Shown here: one piece after another, positions 8,336 through 15,909 of the stretch | Numbering within the stretch: the stretch's first letter is position 1 | Layout: each line of letters starts with the position of its first letter | Origin: an uncultured Bacteroidales bacterium | Lineage (GTDB): Bacteria; Bacteroidota; Bacteroidia; Bacteroidales; Paludibacteraceae | Length of the DNA: 64,000 nucleotides | Direction: 5' to 3' | NCBI GenBank assembly: GCA_900318245.1 | Contig: ONJT01000005.1 | Location: forward strand, 1-64,000 | Notes under the pieces: model-generated | The model's database searches: none | Seen by the model: only the letters and a program-made list of their open reading frames with translations | What the model was told of the DNA's origin: nothing | Position numbers and translations under genes: made by a program

Positions 8336-9766
8336 TTAACGAATAACTGCGCCATTCATGTTATAGGTCTTACCGCCCTTCTTAACAACGACTTGACCAT
8401 TAACGAGTACCTTGACAGCCTTACCCTCAGAGAGGATATCTTCGATACCCTGTCCGCCCTCGAGCGTCACGCGGATGATGCGTGCCTGAAGTTGCTTGTT
8501 GCAAGCAATCGTGAGGCTTTCTGCGTCAATGTTCTCGATCACGATCAGCGGATCCTCGATGTCGCCCTTTGTGGTCTCCGAATCGAACGATGCTCCGGTA
8601 GTAACCTCGCCGGCGCTTACCTCGATAGCCAAACCCTTCTTAGCCAAACCGGCGATCTCTACCTTCTCTATCTTCGCACCGGCGGTGATAACGAACGAAT
8701 TACCGGCATATGCACGGAAGTCAGTCTCATAATAAGCACCGGTCCACTCAAGCTGGATACCGTCAATAATCTTCGAATACGAACCTGCACCAGCAGCATC
8801 TTCCTTCACTGGAGTCAGGGTGTGGATGCCTTCGGTAGCGAGCTCATCGGGAGTCGGCGGAACGACTTCACCGCCGTCTTCATCGAGCTCGATATCAGCA
8901 TACGTTTCTGAATCATAAGCAGGCGTTTCCAACGAAGCGTCAAGCTTATACGTCTTTCCGTCATCTCCTACGAAAGTAAGTTCATAGCGATAAACGCCCT
9001 CACCAAGATGAGTAACAACCAGGTCGGTACTGCTCGTAGCCTCTACGGTAGTACCCTCAGCCACATCTACCTCAATGAATGCGATTTCTCCCTCTGCGGA
9101 ATAGGTACCGGCGATAGCCGTAGCGCTCTTTGCATAAACACCGACATAGAAATCCGGATAAGTAACTACCTCTGTCTCTTCGTTGTAATCCTTGTAGAGG
9201 TTGAATTGCCATGCGCCGTACTCAGCCATGTAAGCAGCCTCAGCGTAAGCTACGTCCAAGGTAATGGTCTCACCTTCGCCGCCTTCACCGCCTTCGCCGC
9301 CTTCACCGCCGCCTTCGCCAAGAGTGACGCGAATTGCAAAAGCACGCATTTGCTTGTTGCAAGTAATCGTTACGCTAGTAGCATTAACACTCTCAATAAC
9401 AATCAGCGGATCAGTAAATTCAGCCTTCGTGGTCTCAGCTGCGAACGAAGCACCGGTAGTGATTTTACCATTGTTTACTGTAGGAGCCAGATCCTTCTTT
9501 GCATAGCCGGTAATCTCGACCTTGTCGATGTTTGCTGAAGCAGTCAGTGTGAGAGTTTTGCTGGCATACACACGGAAATCCTGGTTGGTCTCGTTGTTGT
9601 AATAAGCGCCCTCCCAGTCAATCTGAATACCTTGCAAGGTCTGCTGGAAAGTACCGGTTGCACCAGACTCGATGCCAGTAGCGTCAGTAGCATTGATTGT
9701 TACTACGTCTGCCATCATGCTACCTGCGAAAAGCACGGCAGCGATTAAAGAGAAGAATTTCTTCAT
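8336..9766 (-). CDS. secreted surface protein with two repeated modules and a T9SS-like C-terminus
   Basis: 476 aa. Signal peptide [19 protein letters not shown]. Residues about 20-150 and 315-430 are two copies of one module (QGIQIDWEGAYYNNET / DGIQLEWTGAYYETDF; KITTGASFAAETTKAEF / EVTTGASFDSETTKGDI; VTITCNKQMRAFAIRVTL / LTIACNKQLQARIIRVTL). A (GGE)n glycine linker separates the first copy from a middle beta-rich domain. The end (VLVNGQVVVKKGGKTYNMNG) matches the C-terminus of the 807-aa neighbour and resembles a type IX sorting signal. The function is unknown; it is a likely exported adhesin or glycan-binding protein. Confidence 0.75.
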   Translation of the reverse strand: MKKFFSLIAAVLFAGSMMADVVTINATDATGIESGATGTFQQTLQGIQIDWEGAYYNNETNQDFRVYASKTLTLTASANIDKVEITGYAKKDLAPTVNNGKITTGASFAAETTKAEFTDPLIVIESVNATSVTITCNKQMRAFAIRVTLGEGGGEGGEGGEGGEGETITLDVAYAEAAYMAEYGAWQFNLYKDYNEETEVVTYPDFYVGVYAKSATAIAGTYSAEGEIAFIEVDVAEGTTVEATSSTDLVVTHLGEGVYRYELTFVGDDGKTYKLDASLETPAYDSETYADIELDEDGGEVVPPTPDELATEGIHTLTPVKEDAAGAGSYSKIIDGIQLEWTGAYYETDFRAYAGNSFVITAGAKIEKVEIAGLAKKGLAIEVSAGEVTTGASFDSETTKGDIEDPLIVIENIDAESLTIACNKQLQARIIRVTLEGGQGIEDILSEGKAVKVLVNGQVVVKKGGKTYNMNGAVIR

Positions 9767-9882
9767 AATTTAAAATACTTTTAATGATTTTAAATTCTGG
9801 AGCTTCGGCATCGTCGAGTTGCGTAAGCGAGCTTACACTCGACTAGCACGAACCTTCATGTAATTTAGTTAAACAAAAAGTT
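9767..9882 (-). repeat. duplicated 5' leader, copy 2, with hairpin
   Basis: Partner of 8141-8256 (113 of 116 positions identical). The hairpin at 9813-9843 is fully conserved. The promoter at 9927-9958 implies a 5' UTR of about 150 nt carrying this structure. Confidence 0.85.
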
Positions 9883-9926
9883 GGTCGTATATAAAGTTGT
9901 TAACTTTAGTTTTTTCAAAAACCGAG

Positions 9927-9958
9927 CAAAGTTACTGCTTTTTTTTCAAACCTCCAAA
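9927..9958 (-). promoter_or_regulatory. promoter of the surface-protein gene 8336-9766
   Basis: Minus strand TTTG (9955-9958), 20 bp, TAACTTTG (9927-9934). Confidence 0.7.
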
Positions 9959-9985
9959 TATTTTGCTATAAAACATAAAAAAATT

Positions 9986-10969
9986 CTATTTTTTATGCGC
10001 CACTACGAAAAGTTGAACGGAATTAAAGAGATTTTGCCAAATAATATACGCTGCCGCTCCGAGTGCCGCAAGCGGATGCAGATAAGTTTGCGCCATCCAG
10101 ACTCCAAGCGAGGTGTTCTTCTGCCCGAAAGCTTGTCCGGCAGTGATGGAAGAGACGCCTTCCATGGTCTTCGGCGCAGCAGCAGGATTGATGAGTACGT
10201 CCTGGTAGTCTTTGCCCTTACTCGGCGCCGGCAAATAGTACCCAATGAGTTTACCCAAGCCGAACTGCAACAAGCAGGCGAAGAAAGATAATACTAATAA
10301 AATCAGTATATTGGCGATTTGAGATTGGAAATTGAGTATGGTTGTATTCGTTACGACGGCTGAGAGGACAACGATAGAGGCAACCCAGAGATAGAAAGGA
10401 ATCTGCGCCGCCGTACGAGACAACACAAACTCCTTTTTTGTCCACCTCTGATACACTATCCGGAGGAGCCATGCGCCGAAGAAAGGTCCGAGCAGCAGGG
10501 GCGAGATATGGCTGATGATCAGCGTAAAGGCCGGCCAGAAGGCTTTCTCCGCCAGCGGGTTGACGAGCGGGAAGAGTACCGGCACAATAATCGCTGTAGC
10601 GAAATTAGAGAGCAAGGTAAAAGTCGTCAGGTTCTGGATCGAACCGCCCATCTTTCCGGCAATGATGGGTGCCGCCGTAGCGGTAGGCATCACGAAACAG
10701 AGCATCAGTCCCTGTGCCATAAAGCGGCTACCCGTCAAGAGATAGGTGATGGCATACGCAGCCAGGCTGAGCGCGATCTGTAAAAAGAGTACCACCCAAT
10801 GCCATTTATGCAATCGCAAATCCTTCGGATTGACTTTACAGAAGGTAAAGAAAAGCATGAAGAAGATGAGCCATGGAAGACTCGGCTTCAGCGGCAGAAA
10901 AATCTTATAGCCAAGGGCGCCGATAAGCATCGAGAGCCAAAGGGCGTTACTATCAAAGAAGTTACGCAT
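9986..10969 (-). CDS. BASS-family sodium-dependent transporter
   Basis: 327 aa with about nine to ten hydrophobic segments (for example WLSMLIGALGYKIFLPL, WHWVVLFLQIALSLAAYAI, LMLCFVMPTATAAPIIAG). The MPTATAAPI stretch and the order of segments match the bile acid:sodium symporter / arsenical resistance-type superfamily in the inner membrane. The substrate is unknown. Residues near 213-220 (ILNFQSQIANI) are encoded by a period-7 repeat. The gene overlaps dusB by 8 bp as last gene of the leftward operon. Confidence 0.8.
   Translation of the reverse strand: MRNFFDSNALWLSMLIGALGYKIFLPLKPSLPWLIFFMLFFTFCKVNPKDLRLHKWHWVVLFLQIALSLAAYAITYLLTGSRFMAQGLMLCFVMPTATAAPIIAGKMGGSIQNLTTFTLLSNFATAIIVPVLFPLVNPLAEKAFWPAFTLIISHISPLLLGPFFGAWLLRIVYQRWTKKEFVLSRTAAQIPFYLWVASIVVLSAVVTNTTILNFQSQIANILILLVLSFFACLLQFGLGKLIGYYLPAPSKGKDYQDVLINPAAAPKTMEGVSSITAGQAFGQKNTSLGVWMAQTYLHPLAALGAAAYIIWQNLFNSVQLFVVAHKK
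10316..10336 (-). repeat. in-frame heptamer repeat inside the BASS transporter gene
   Basis: GATTTGA GATTGGA AATTGAG, three units. Same family as 13813-13847, 14824-14858 and 56352-56386. Confidence 0.6.
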
Positions 10970-11960
10970 AAGTATCTACAATATAATCCATTATTCGGAA
11001 GACCTCTTCGACGGTCTCGGCGCGGAGCAGGGCTATACGCGTCTGCTTGAAGTCCGGCAGGCCTTTGAAGACCGGTGAGGCTGCGAAATGACGACGTGAA
11101 TGGATGATACCCTTGCGCTCGTCATTGCCGCACCAGACTATCGAAGCGAGCACGTGCTCTTTGAGGACCGCCACTTTTTCGGCCATGGTTTTCGGAATAA
11201 TCGGAGTATTCGGAGTAATCGGAGCATTCAGGGCCTCTTTCATCTCGGCGAAGAGCCAGGGGGCACCAAAGGTGGCGCGGCCGATCATAATGGCGTCTAC
11301 GCCGTAACGGTCGAAACATTCCTTTGCGCGCTCGGGTGTGCACACGTCTCCGTTTCCGATAATAGGGATGCGCATGCGCGGGTTGTTCTTCACCGCGCCG
11401 ATGAGTGTCCAGTCCGCTTCGCCGCGGTACATCTGACTGCGGGTGCGGCCGTGGATGGCCAGTTCGCGAATGCCGAGGTCTTGGAGACGCTCCGCGAGAT
11501 CGACGATGAAAGGTGTGCCATCCGGCAAGTACAGAGAGGGTTCGTCCCATCCGAGTCGGGTCTTGACGGTGACCGGTGTATGGACGGCATCGACCACCGC
11601 GCGGGTGATAGCCATCATCTTCGGCACATCGCGCAGCAGCCCTGCACCCGCGCCTTTGCCCGCCACTTTTTTCACCGGACATCCGAAATTGATGTCGATG
11701 AAGTCCGGGTGCGCCTGCTCGACGATACGCGCGGCATCCGCCATCGCCTCGGGTTCACGCCCGTATATCTGGATGGCTACCGGTCGCTCGGCATCATGGA
11801 TGGTGAGTTTGCGCGTGGTCGAAGCGATATCCCGCACGAGGGCATCCGCATTGACAAACTCCGTATAGACGCGGTCGGCACCATAGCGCTTGCACAGCGC
11901 ACGGAAGGCCGGATCAGTCACGTCCTCCATCGGAGCCAAGTATAAGGGATAGTCTCTCAT
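10962..11960 (-). CDS. dusB: tRNA-dihydrouridine synthase
   Basis: 332-aa flavoenzyme that reduces uridine to dihydrouridine in tRNA. LAPMEDVTDPAFR (8-20) is the N-terminal FMN-binding signature. INFGCPVKKVAGKGAGAGLL carries catalytic Cys94. GNGDV and IGRATFGAPWLF are the C-terminal barrel FMN-phosphate motifs. Around residues 244-256 the sequence APITPNTPIIPKT is encoded by a nonamer tandem repeat (11193-11228), an insertion in the linker before the helical C-terminal domain. It overlaps both neighbours by a few bases. Confidence 0.95.
   Translation of the reverse strand: MRDYPLYLAPMEDVTDPAFRALCKRYGADRVYTEFVNADALVRDIASTTRKLTIHDAERPVAIQIYGREPEAMADAARIVEQAHPDFIDINFGCPVKKVAGKGAGAGLLRDVPKMMAITRAVVDAVHTPVTVKTRLGWDEPSLYLPDGTPFIVDLAERLQDLGIRELAIHGRTRSQMYRGEADWTLIGAVKNNPRMRIPIIGNGDVCTPERAKECFDRYGVDAIMIGRATFGAPWLFAEMKEALNAPITPNTPIIPKTMAEKVAVLKEHVLASIVWCGNDERKGIIHSRRHFAASPVFKGLPDFKQTRIALLRAETVEEVFRIMDYIVDTYA
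11193..11228 (-). repeat. in-frame nonamer repeat inside dusB
   Basis: CGGAATAAT, CGGAGTATT, CGGAGTAAT, CGGAGCATT on the plus strand, exactly 9 nt apart. The same unit occurs in the GGGPS-TadA linker (14287-14313) and in a lipoprotein signal peptide (56873-56908). Confidence 0.8.
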
Positions 11961-13855
11961 TTATTAAGCGTCGGATAGGAGATGCGATGATGGTTCATAG
12001 CGGTGATGCGGGCTACGAAGACGCGGCGGATGTCTTCGACATCCTTGAAGCTAAGCGGGGTCTCGGCGAACTGCCCGTCCGCTATCTGCGCATCGATCAT
12101 CTGGTTAACAGCTTTTGCGATAGAGGCTTCGGAATAGTCCTCGAGGCTGCGCGAACGCGCTTCGATGGCATCGGCCATCATGAGAATCGCTCCTTCTTTG
12201 GTGCTTGGCTTAGCGCCCGGATAACGAAAGAGCGACTCATCCACTTTCTCTTTCGGGTGCGCGTTGCAATAGGTGTTATAGAAATAGCGCACAAGCGACG
12301 TACCGTGATGGGTGGTGATGAAGTTGATGACCACTTCCGGCAGATGGTTTCTGCGGGCGATTTTCTCCCCTTCGGCTACGTGCGCAATGACCACTTGGGC
12401 CGCATCACGCGGATCCATCTTCAGCAAAGGATTATCCACGCCGTTCTGGTTCTCTACATAGTAGAGCGGATCGGTCATCTTACCGATATCATGGTAAAGC
12501 GCACCCGTTCGAACAAGCAGCGCATTCGCGCCGATGGTCTTCGCGGCTTCCGCGGCGAGGTTAGACACCTGCATCGAGTGCTGGAACGTACCGGGTGCAC
12601 GTTCCGCCAAGGTATGCAGCAGTTCGGAATTGATATCCGTCAGTTCGACGAGGGTGATGGACGAGATGAAATGGAACATCTTCTCAAACATGTATATCAG
12701 TCCGTAACAGCCGACGGTAAGGAGTGCGCAGATGAAGAAATAGAGATACATCCACGGATCGACAGCCGTGAAAGCGCCTGTCTGGGCGAAGGTGATCGCC
12801 GTGTATGCCATTACCTGCGCAAGGAAGATCCATGCGGCCGTCTGCACGAGTTGTGCACGTCGCGTCATATCACTCAAGGAGGACACCGCTACCATACCCA
12901 CGACTATCTGGATGAAGAAGAACTCCACCGGTGCAGGCACGACTATCGACGTGATGAGGATGGTCGTGAAGTGCAGGAAGAGAGCAGTGCGGGAGTCGAA
13001 GAAGACACGCGTCAGGATGGGCACCCACGCAAACGGGATGAGATACACTGTGAGGTTAAACCGCAACGCGAGGCAGGCCAGGCCAATGACGATAAACATC
13101 TGCAGACAGAAGAAGAGTACCGTCGATATCGCACGCAGATAGGTGATGCGGAAGACATAGAGATAGATGACAAACAACAGCAGGAACAGGCACACCAACA
13201 TCGACTCGCCGAGGATGGAGAGCGTACGCTGTTTGTTTCCCAGCGACTCATCGTCGTAGGCACGGCGCAACGACTGCAATATCTGATAGTTACGCTCCGT
13301 GACAAGATCGCCGTTGTCAATGATTTTCTCCCCTTTCTGCACCATTCCCTGGGTAGGTGAAACGGTCGAAAGGAGTTTGGTCTGGAACTCCTCCGTTTTC
13401 GCAGTGTCGAGCACGAGGTTGGTAGCGCAGTCGTAGCCGAATTTCTTGTGCGCAGTCATAGGTGTGTACACTTCGGACAGCGGATATTTATGCTGCTGTA
13501 TATCAATGCGGGTGTAGCCCTCAGCCTGCAGCCACTCCATCGTCTCGAGCGATACCACTTTCACGTCACGCTGCACGCGCGGGATATATCTGAAGAAAGG
13601 CGCGAAGGTGGACAGCAGTTGTTTCCTGTCTTTCTCCAGTTGCTCGTCCGTCTTATAGATGGGGAAGTCAAAATCCGCCGTGAGCGTCGAGTAACCCCAT
13701 GGTTTGCCGATCTCATAGTGATAGCGGAAGGAGTTATTGTAGCGCGGGAACATCAGCACGATGACTGCCGCCAATACCACAAATATACTCAGCCGAAAGA
13801 TCGTCTGCGCATATTTGAAATTTGTGATTTTAGATTGGAGATTGGAGAAATTCAT
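11957..13855 (-). CDS. 7TM-HD domain phosphodiesterase, PgpH-like
   Basis: 632 aa. A first membrane segment at about 20-36, then a long extracytoplasmic region (7TMR-HDED type) to about 210. About seven membrane helices (LVCLFLLLFVIYLYVF through MYLYFFICALLTVGCY) and a cytoplasmic HD domain follow. HSMQVSNLAAEAAKTIG and GALYHDIGKM give the metal-binding His and His-Asp; the later HHGT is also conserved. PgpH homologues hydrolyse cyclic di-AMP, so c-di-AMP turnover is the likely role. The first residues (NFSNLQSKITNFK) are encoded by a heptamer array. It overlaps dusB by 4 bp and the upstream gene by 1 bp. Confidence 0.88.
   Translation of the reverse strand: MNFSNLQSKITNFKYAQTIFRLSIFVVLAAVIVLMFPRYNNSFRYHYEIGKPWGYSTLTADFDFPIYKTDEQLEKDRKQLLSTFAPFFRYIPRVQRDVKVVSLETMEWLQAEGYTRIDIQQHKYPLSEVYTPMTAHKKFGYDCATNLVLDTAKTEEFQTKLLSTVSPTQGMVQKGEKIIDNGDLVTERNYQILQSLRRAYDDESLGNKQRTLSILGESMLVCLFLLLFVIYLYVFRITYLRAISTVLFFCLQMFIVIGLACLALRFNLTVYLIPFAWVPILTRVFFDSRTALFLHFTTILITSIVVPAPVEFFFIQIVVGMVAVSSLSDMTRRAQLVQTAAWIFLAQVMAYTAITFAQTGAFTAVDPWMYLYFFICALLTVGCYGLIYMFEKMFHFISSITLVELTDINSELLHTLAERAPGTFQHSMQVSNLAAEAAKTIGANALLVRTGALYHDIGKMTDPLYYVENQNGVDNPLLKMDPRDAAQVVIAHVAEGEKIARRNHLPEVVINFITTHHGTSLVRYFYNTYCNAHPKEKVDESLFRYPGAKPSTKEGAILMMADAIEARSRSLEDYSEASIAKAVNQMIDAQIADGQFAETPLSFKDVEDIRRVFVARITAMNHHRISYPTLNK
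13813..13847 (-). repeat. in-frame heptamer array at the 5' end of the 7TM-HD gene
   Basis: On the plus strand ATTTGAA, ATTTGTG, ATTTTAG, ATTGGAG, ATTGGAG: five consecutive 7-nt units. They encode most of residues 3-14 of the protein. Confidence 0.8.
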
Positions 13856-15006
13856 TATCGTTTGTTCTTAAAAAATTCTTGTATGAGTTCGCGGCATTCG
13901 GTTTCGAGCACGCCTGCCGTGACGGTTGCTTTGGGATGGAACGTGCGGGGCGCATAGGTGGTATATCCGCGCTTGGGATCCGGGGCACCATAGACGATAC
14001 GACTTATCTGCGCCCATCCGATAGCGCCTGCGCACATCGGGCAAGGTTCAACGGTGACGTAGAGCGTCGCATCCGGGAGATATTTGCCGCCGAGGGTCTC
14101 TGCAGCCGCCGTGATGGCCTGTATCTCTGCGTGCGCAGTGACGTCGGCGAGCGTCTCTGTAAGGTTATGACCACGACCGATGATCTGGTTTTGGCTCACG
14201 ATGACGCAACCGATAGGTATCTCGTCCGCCGCAAGGGCTTTTCGCGCTTCGTTGATGGCTAAAGCCATGAAGCGCTCGTCGTCATTCTGAGTATTCGGAG
14301 TATTCTGATTTTTATGGCAGAAGCGCGCGAGGTCTTCGGGATGAGTCTCAAAATGATTACCGATGACGACGACGTCTGCTCCGGCTTTGTAAGCAGTTTG
14401 CATCGCTTCGGGCGTACGGATGCCGCCGCCGACGATGAGGGTCACGGAGGTCTTCTCACGCACCGCTTTGATGATCTGTGAAGAAACGGGATGGATAGCT
14501 CCCGAACCCGCCTCCAGGTAGATGGCTTTCTTACCCATCAGTTCCGCCGCGATACAGGTGTCCACGATGGTGTCGATATCCGCCGGATCAAGAGGTTTGG
14601 TCTGCGAAACGCGCATCGTCGAAGTCTCTACTCCGCCATCAATCAGGATGTACGCCGTTGGAACGAAATCCGTCTGCGAATCGCGAATCACACGCGCGGC
14701 CTTAACTTGCTGATTTACAAGAAATTCAGGGTTGCGACCAGACAGTAAAGAGAGGAATAAAATACCATCTGCTTCCGAGGTAAATTGGGACGAATTGCCG
14801 GGAAAAAGAATGATGGGTATTTTAGATTGCAAATTGCTGATTGCTGATTTGAGATTTTTCACAAAATCCGTCGGGTCACCGCCGGTAGAACCACCGACAA
14901 AGAGGTAGTCGGGATGGCACTCGTCGGTGAAAGAAAGGCGCGCAAGGTCGGCCTTCTCCGGATCAAGCAACAAGGCTAAACTTCTATGTCTGAGTGTCAT
15001 TTCCAT
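13855..15006 (-). CDS. fusion: geranylgeranylglyceryl phosphate synthase (PcrB-like) + tRNA adenosine deaminase (TadA)
   Basis: 383 aa. Residues 1-230 form a TIM barrel of the GGGP/PcrB family: LLLDPEK (12-18), FVGGST (36-41), LFPGN (67-71), SLLSGRNPEF (86-95), EAGSGA (165-170), VGGGIRTPE (192-200), ADVVVIGN (210-217). Residues 244-383 form a complete TadA: HAE (292-294) and PCPMC (321-325) zinc/catalytic motifs. TadA makes inosine at the tRNA wobble position; the barrel makes prenylglyceryl phosphate lipid precursors. The two are joined by an Asn/Thr/Pro-rich linker (232-243) encoded by the nonamer repeat at 14287-14313. No internal stop or start separates them. A second repeat, period 7, lies in the barrel (14824-14858). 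It overlaps gldD by 10 bp. Confidence 0.9.
   Translation of the reverse strand: MEMTLRHRSLALLLDPEKADLARLSFTDECHPDYLFVGGSTGGDPTDFVKNLKSAISNLQSKIPIILFPGNSSQFTSEADGILFLSLLSGRNPEFLVNQQVKAARVIRDSQTDFVPTAYILIDGGVETSTMRVSQTKPLDPADIDTIVDTCIAAELMGKKAIYLEAGSGAIHPVSSQIIKAVREKTSVTLIVGGGIRTPEAMQTAYKAGADVVVIGNHFETHPEDLARFCHKNQNTPNTQNDDERFMALAINEARKALAADEIPIGCVIVSQNQIIGRGHNLTETLADVTAHAEIQAITAAAETLGGKYLPDATLYVTVEPCPMCAGAIGWAQISRIVYGAPDPKRGYTTYAPRTFHPKATVTAGVLETECRELIQEFFKNKR
14287..14313 (-). repeat. nonamer repeat encoding the fusion linker
   Basis: Plus-strand units CTGAGTATT, CGGAGTATT, CTGATTTTT, 9 nt apart. Same family as in dusB. Confidence 0.7.
14824..14858 (-). repeat. in-frame heptamer array inside the GGGPS domain
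   Basis: AGATTGC, AAATTGC, TGATTGC, TGATTTG, AGATTTT: five consecutive 7-nt units. Encodes about NLKSAISNLQSK (51-62), between the beta2 and beta3 motifs of the barrel. Confidence 0.8.
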
Positions 15007-15572
15007 TCGAAAGTTTCTACCATGCGGATTACATCTTTTCTCAAGTAGTTATATACCGGCGCGAGGGAGTCGGCATTCGGCGGACAGTTACAATAGACCG
15101 AGGCTCGGAAAAAGTTTCTCGTAGAGTCGGTGATAAAGAACTGGCAGGAGGACGCGGTGTTTCCTTCGAGGTCGAAGAGCACGCCGTACACCTGCGCCTC
15201 GGGATGACTATATTCGCGTTCGGGAATCGCATTGGCAAAAGAGGCATTGCGATACACAAACTCCAACGCATCATTGGTCAGTTCGCGCAAGTTATGCTGC
15301 ACGGGTTTGTAGGAGCAATGAATCGTCGCGTCCAGCGCCGGGTAATAGATATTGATCCAGTAGGGTTCGTCCGCGCGAGGCTGTACCTGCGCATTCTGCG
15401 AGAGCGCAAAAGAATACGGATAGCGCGGATAGAGGGACGCGAAATCCGTGTATGCGGTGTCCGGCACCGTGATACGGTAATAGCCGTAAGGCTTGGGGGC
15501 GGTTGCCCGTCCGCACGAAACCATCGCCATAACAAGCAGCAAAACAGGTACTATTTTTTGTCCAAAGTGCAT
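14997..15572 (-). CDS. gldD: gliding motility lipoprotein GldD homologue
   Basis: 191 aa from the ATG at 15572. A lipoprotein signal peptide ends at the Cys of VMAMVSC. Conserved GldD features: PKPYGYYRI, EPYWINIYYP, IHCSYKPV, QFFITDSTRNFFRASVY, PPNADSL and the C-terminal METFEWK. GldD belongs to the gliding/type IX secretion-linked set of Bacteroidota, fitting the T9SS-like C-termini in this window. The reading frame stays open upstream into the heptamer array, but the -7 box ends only 20 bp before this ATG, which fixes the start. It is the first gene of the leftward operon running to the BASS transporter. Confidence 0.9.
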   Translation of the reverse strand: MHFGQKIVPVLLLVMAMVSCGRATAPKPYGYYRITVPDTAYTDFASLYPRYPYSFALSQNAQVQPRADEPYWINIYYPALDATIHCSYKPVQHNLRELTNDALEFVYRNASFANAIPEREYSHPEAQVYGVLFDLEGNTASSCQFFITDSTRNFFRASVYCNCPPNADSLAPVYNYLRKDVIRMVETFEWK

Positions 15573-15591
15573 TTTACTCCAAATTACGGCA

Positions 15592-15599
15592 CAAAGGTA
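15592..15599 (-). promoter_or_regulatory. -7 box of the gldD operon promoter
   Basis: TACCTTTG on the minus strand. The position 20 bp upstream has no TTTG; a GGTGAAA heptamer array begins just there (15607), so the repeat occupies the -33 region. Confidence 0.55.
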
Positions 15600-15606
15600 G
15601 TAAAAA

Positions 15607-15636
15607 AAGGTGAAAGGTGAAAGGTGAAAGGTGAAA
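15607..15636. repeat. heptamer array (GGTGAAA)4 in the gldD promoter region
   Basis: Four and a half units, same unit as 5541-5671. Confidence 0.85.
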
Positions 15637-15691
15637 GGAGTGTGATTTTTAGGATAAAAAAGCACTTTTTCTTAGAAAAACTTCGCGCGCG

Positions 15692-15723
15692 CTTGCATGA
15701 ATAAAAAAAATGTTGTATATTTG
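15692..15723 (+). promoter_or_regulatory. promoter upstream of mannose-1-P guanylyltransferase
   Basis: CTTG (15692-15695), 20 bp, TATATTTG (15716-15723). It implies a 5' UTR of about 180 nt that contains the dispersed repeat at 15756-15876. Together with the gldD leader and heptamers this accounts for the 337-bp gap 15573-15909. Confidence 0.55.
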
Positions 15724-15755
15724 CACGATTTTTGAAGTAGTGTGTCCGTGACAAA

Positions 15756-15876
15756 AAATCAAAATCACGGGATAATATATATAATATATTATAGGGATTG
15801 GTAGGATACGACATTACCCCGAGATTACCCCGTAGCGATCCCGAGACGATCCCGAGACGACCCCGAGACGATAAGG
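15756..15876 (-). repeat. dispersed element copy A with 11-nt tandem units
   Basis: 15813-15876 contains units ending CCCCGAG or CCCGAGA, three of them exactly 11 nt apart (CGATCCCGAGA). Read on the minus strand, 15756-15833 aligns with 36942-37043: ACGGGGTnATCTCGGGGT, GTATCCTACCA, an ATATA-rich stretch, then ATCCCGTGATTTTGA. The two copies are in opposite orientation 21 kb apart. Confidence 0.7.
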
Positions 15877-15909
15877 TAAGTACCATCAAAAAAACACAAA
15901 GCAGATAAT

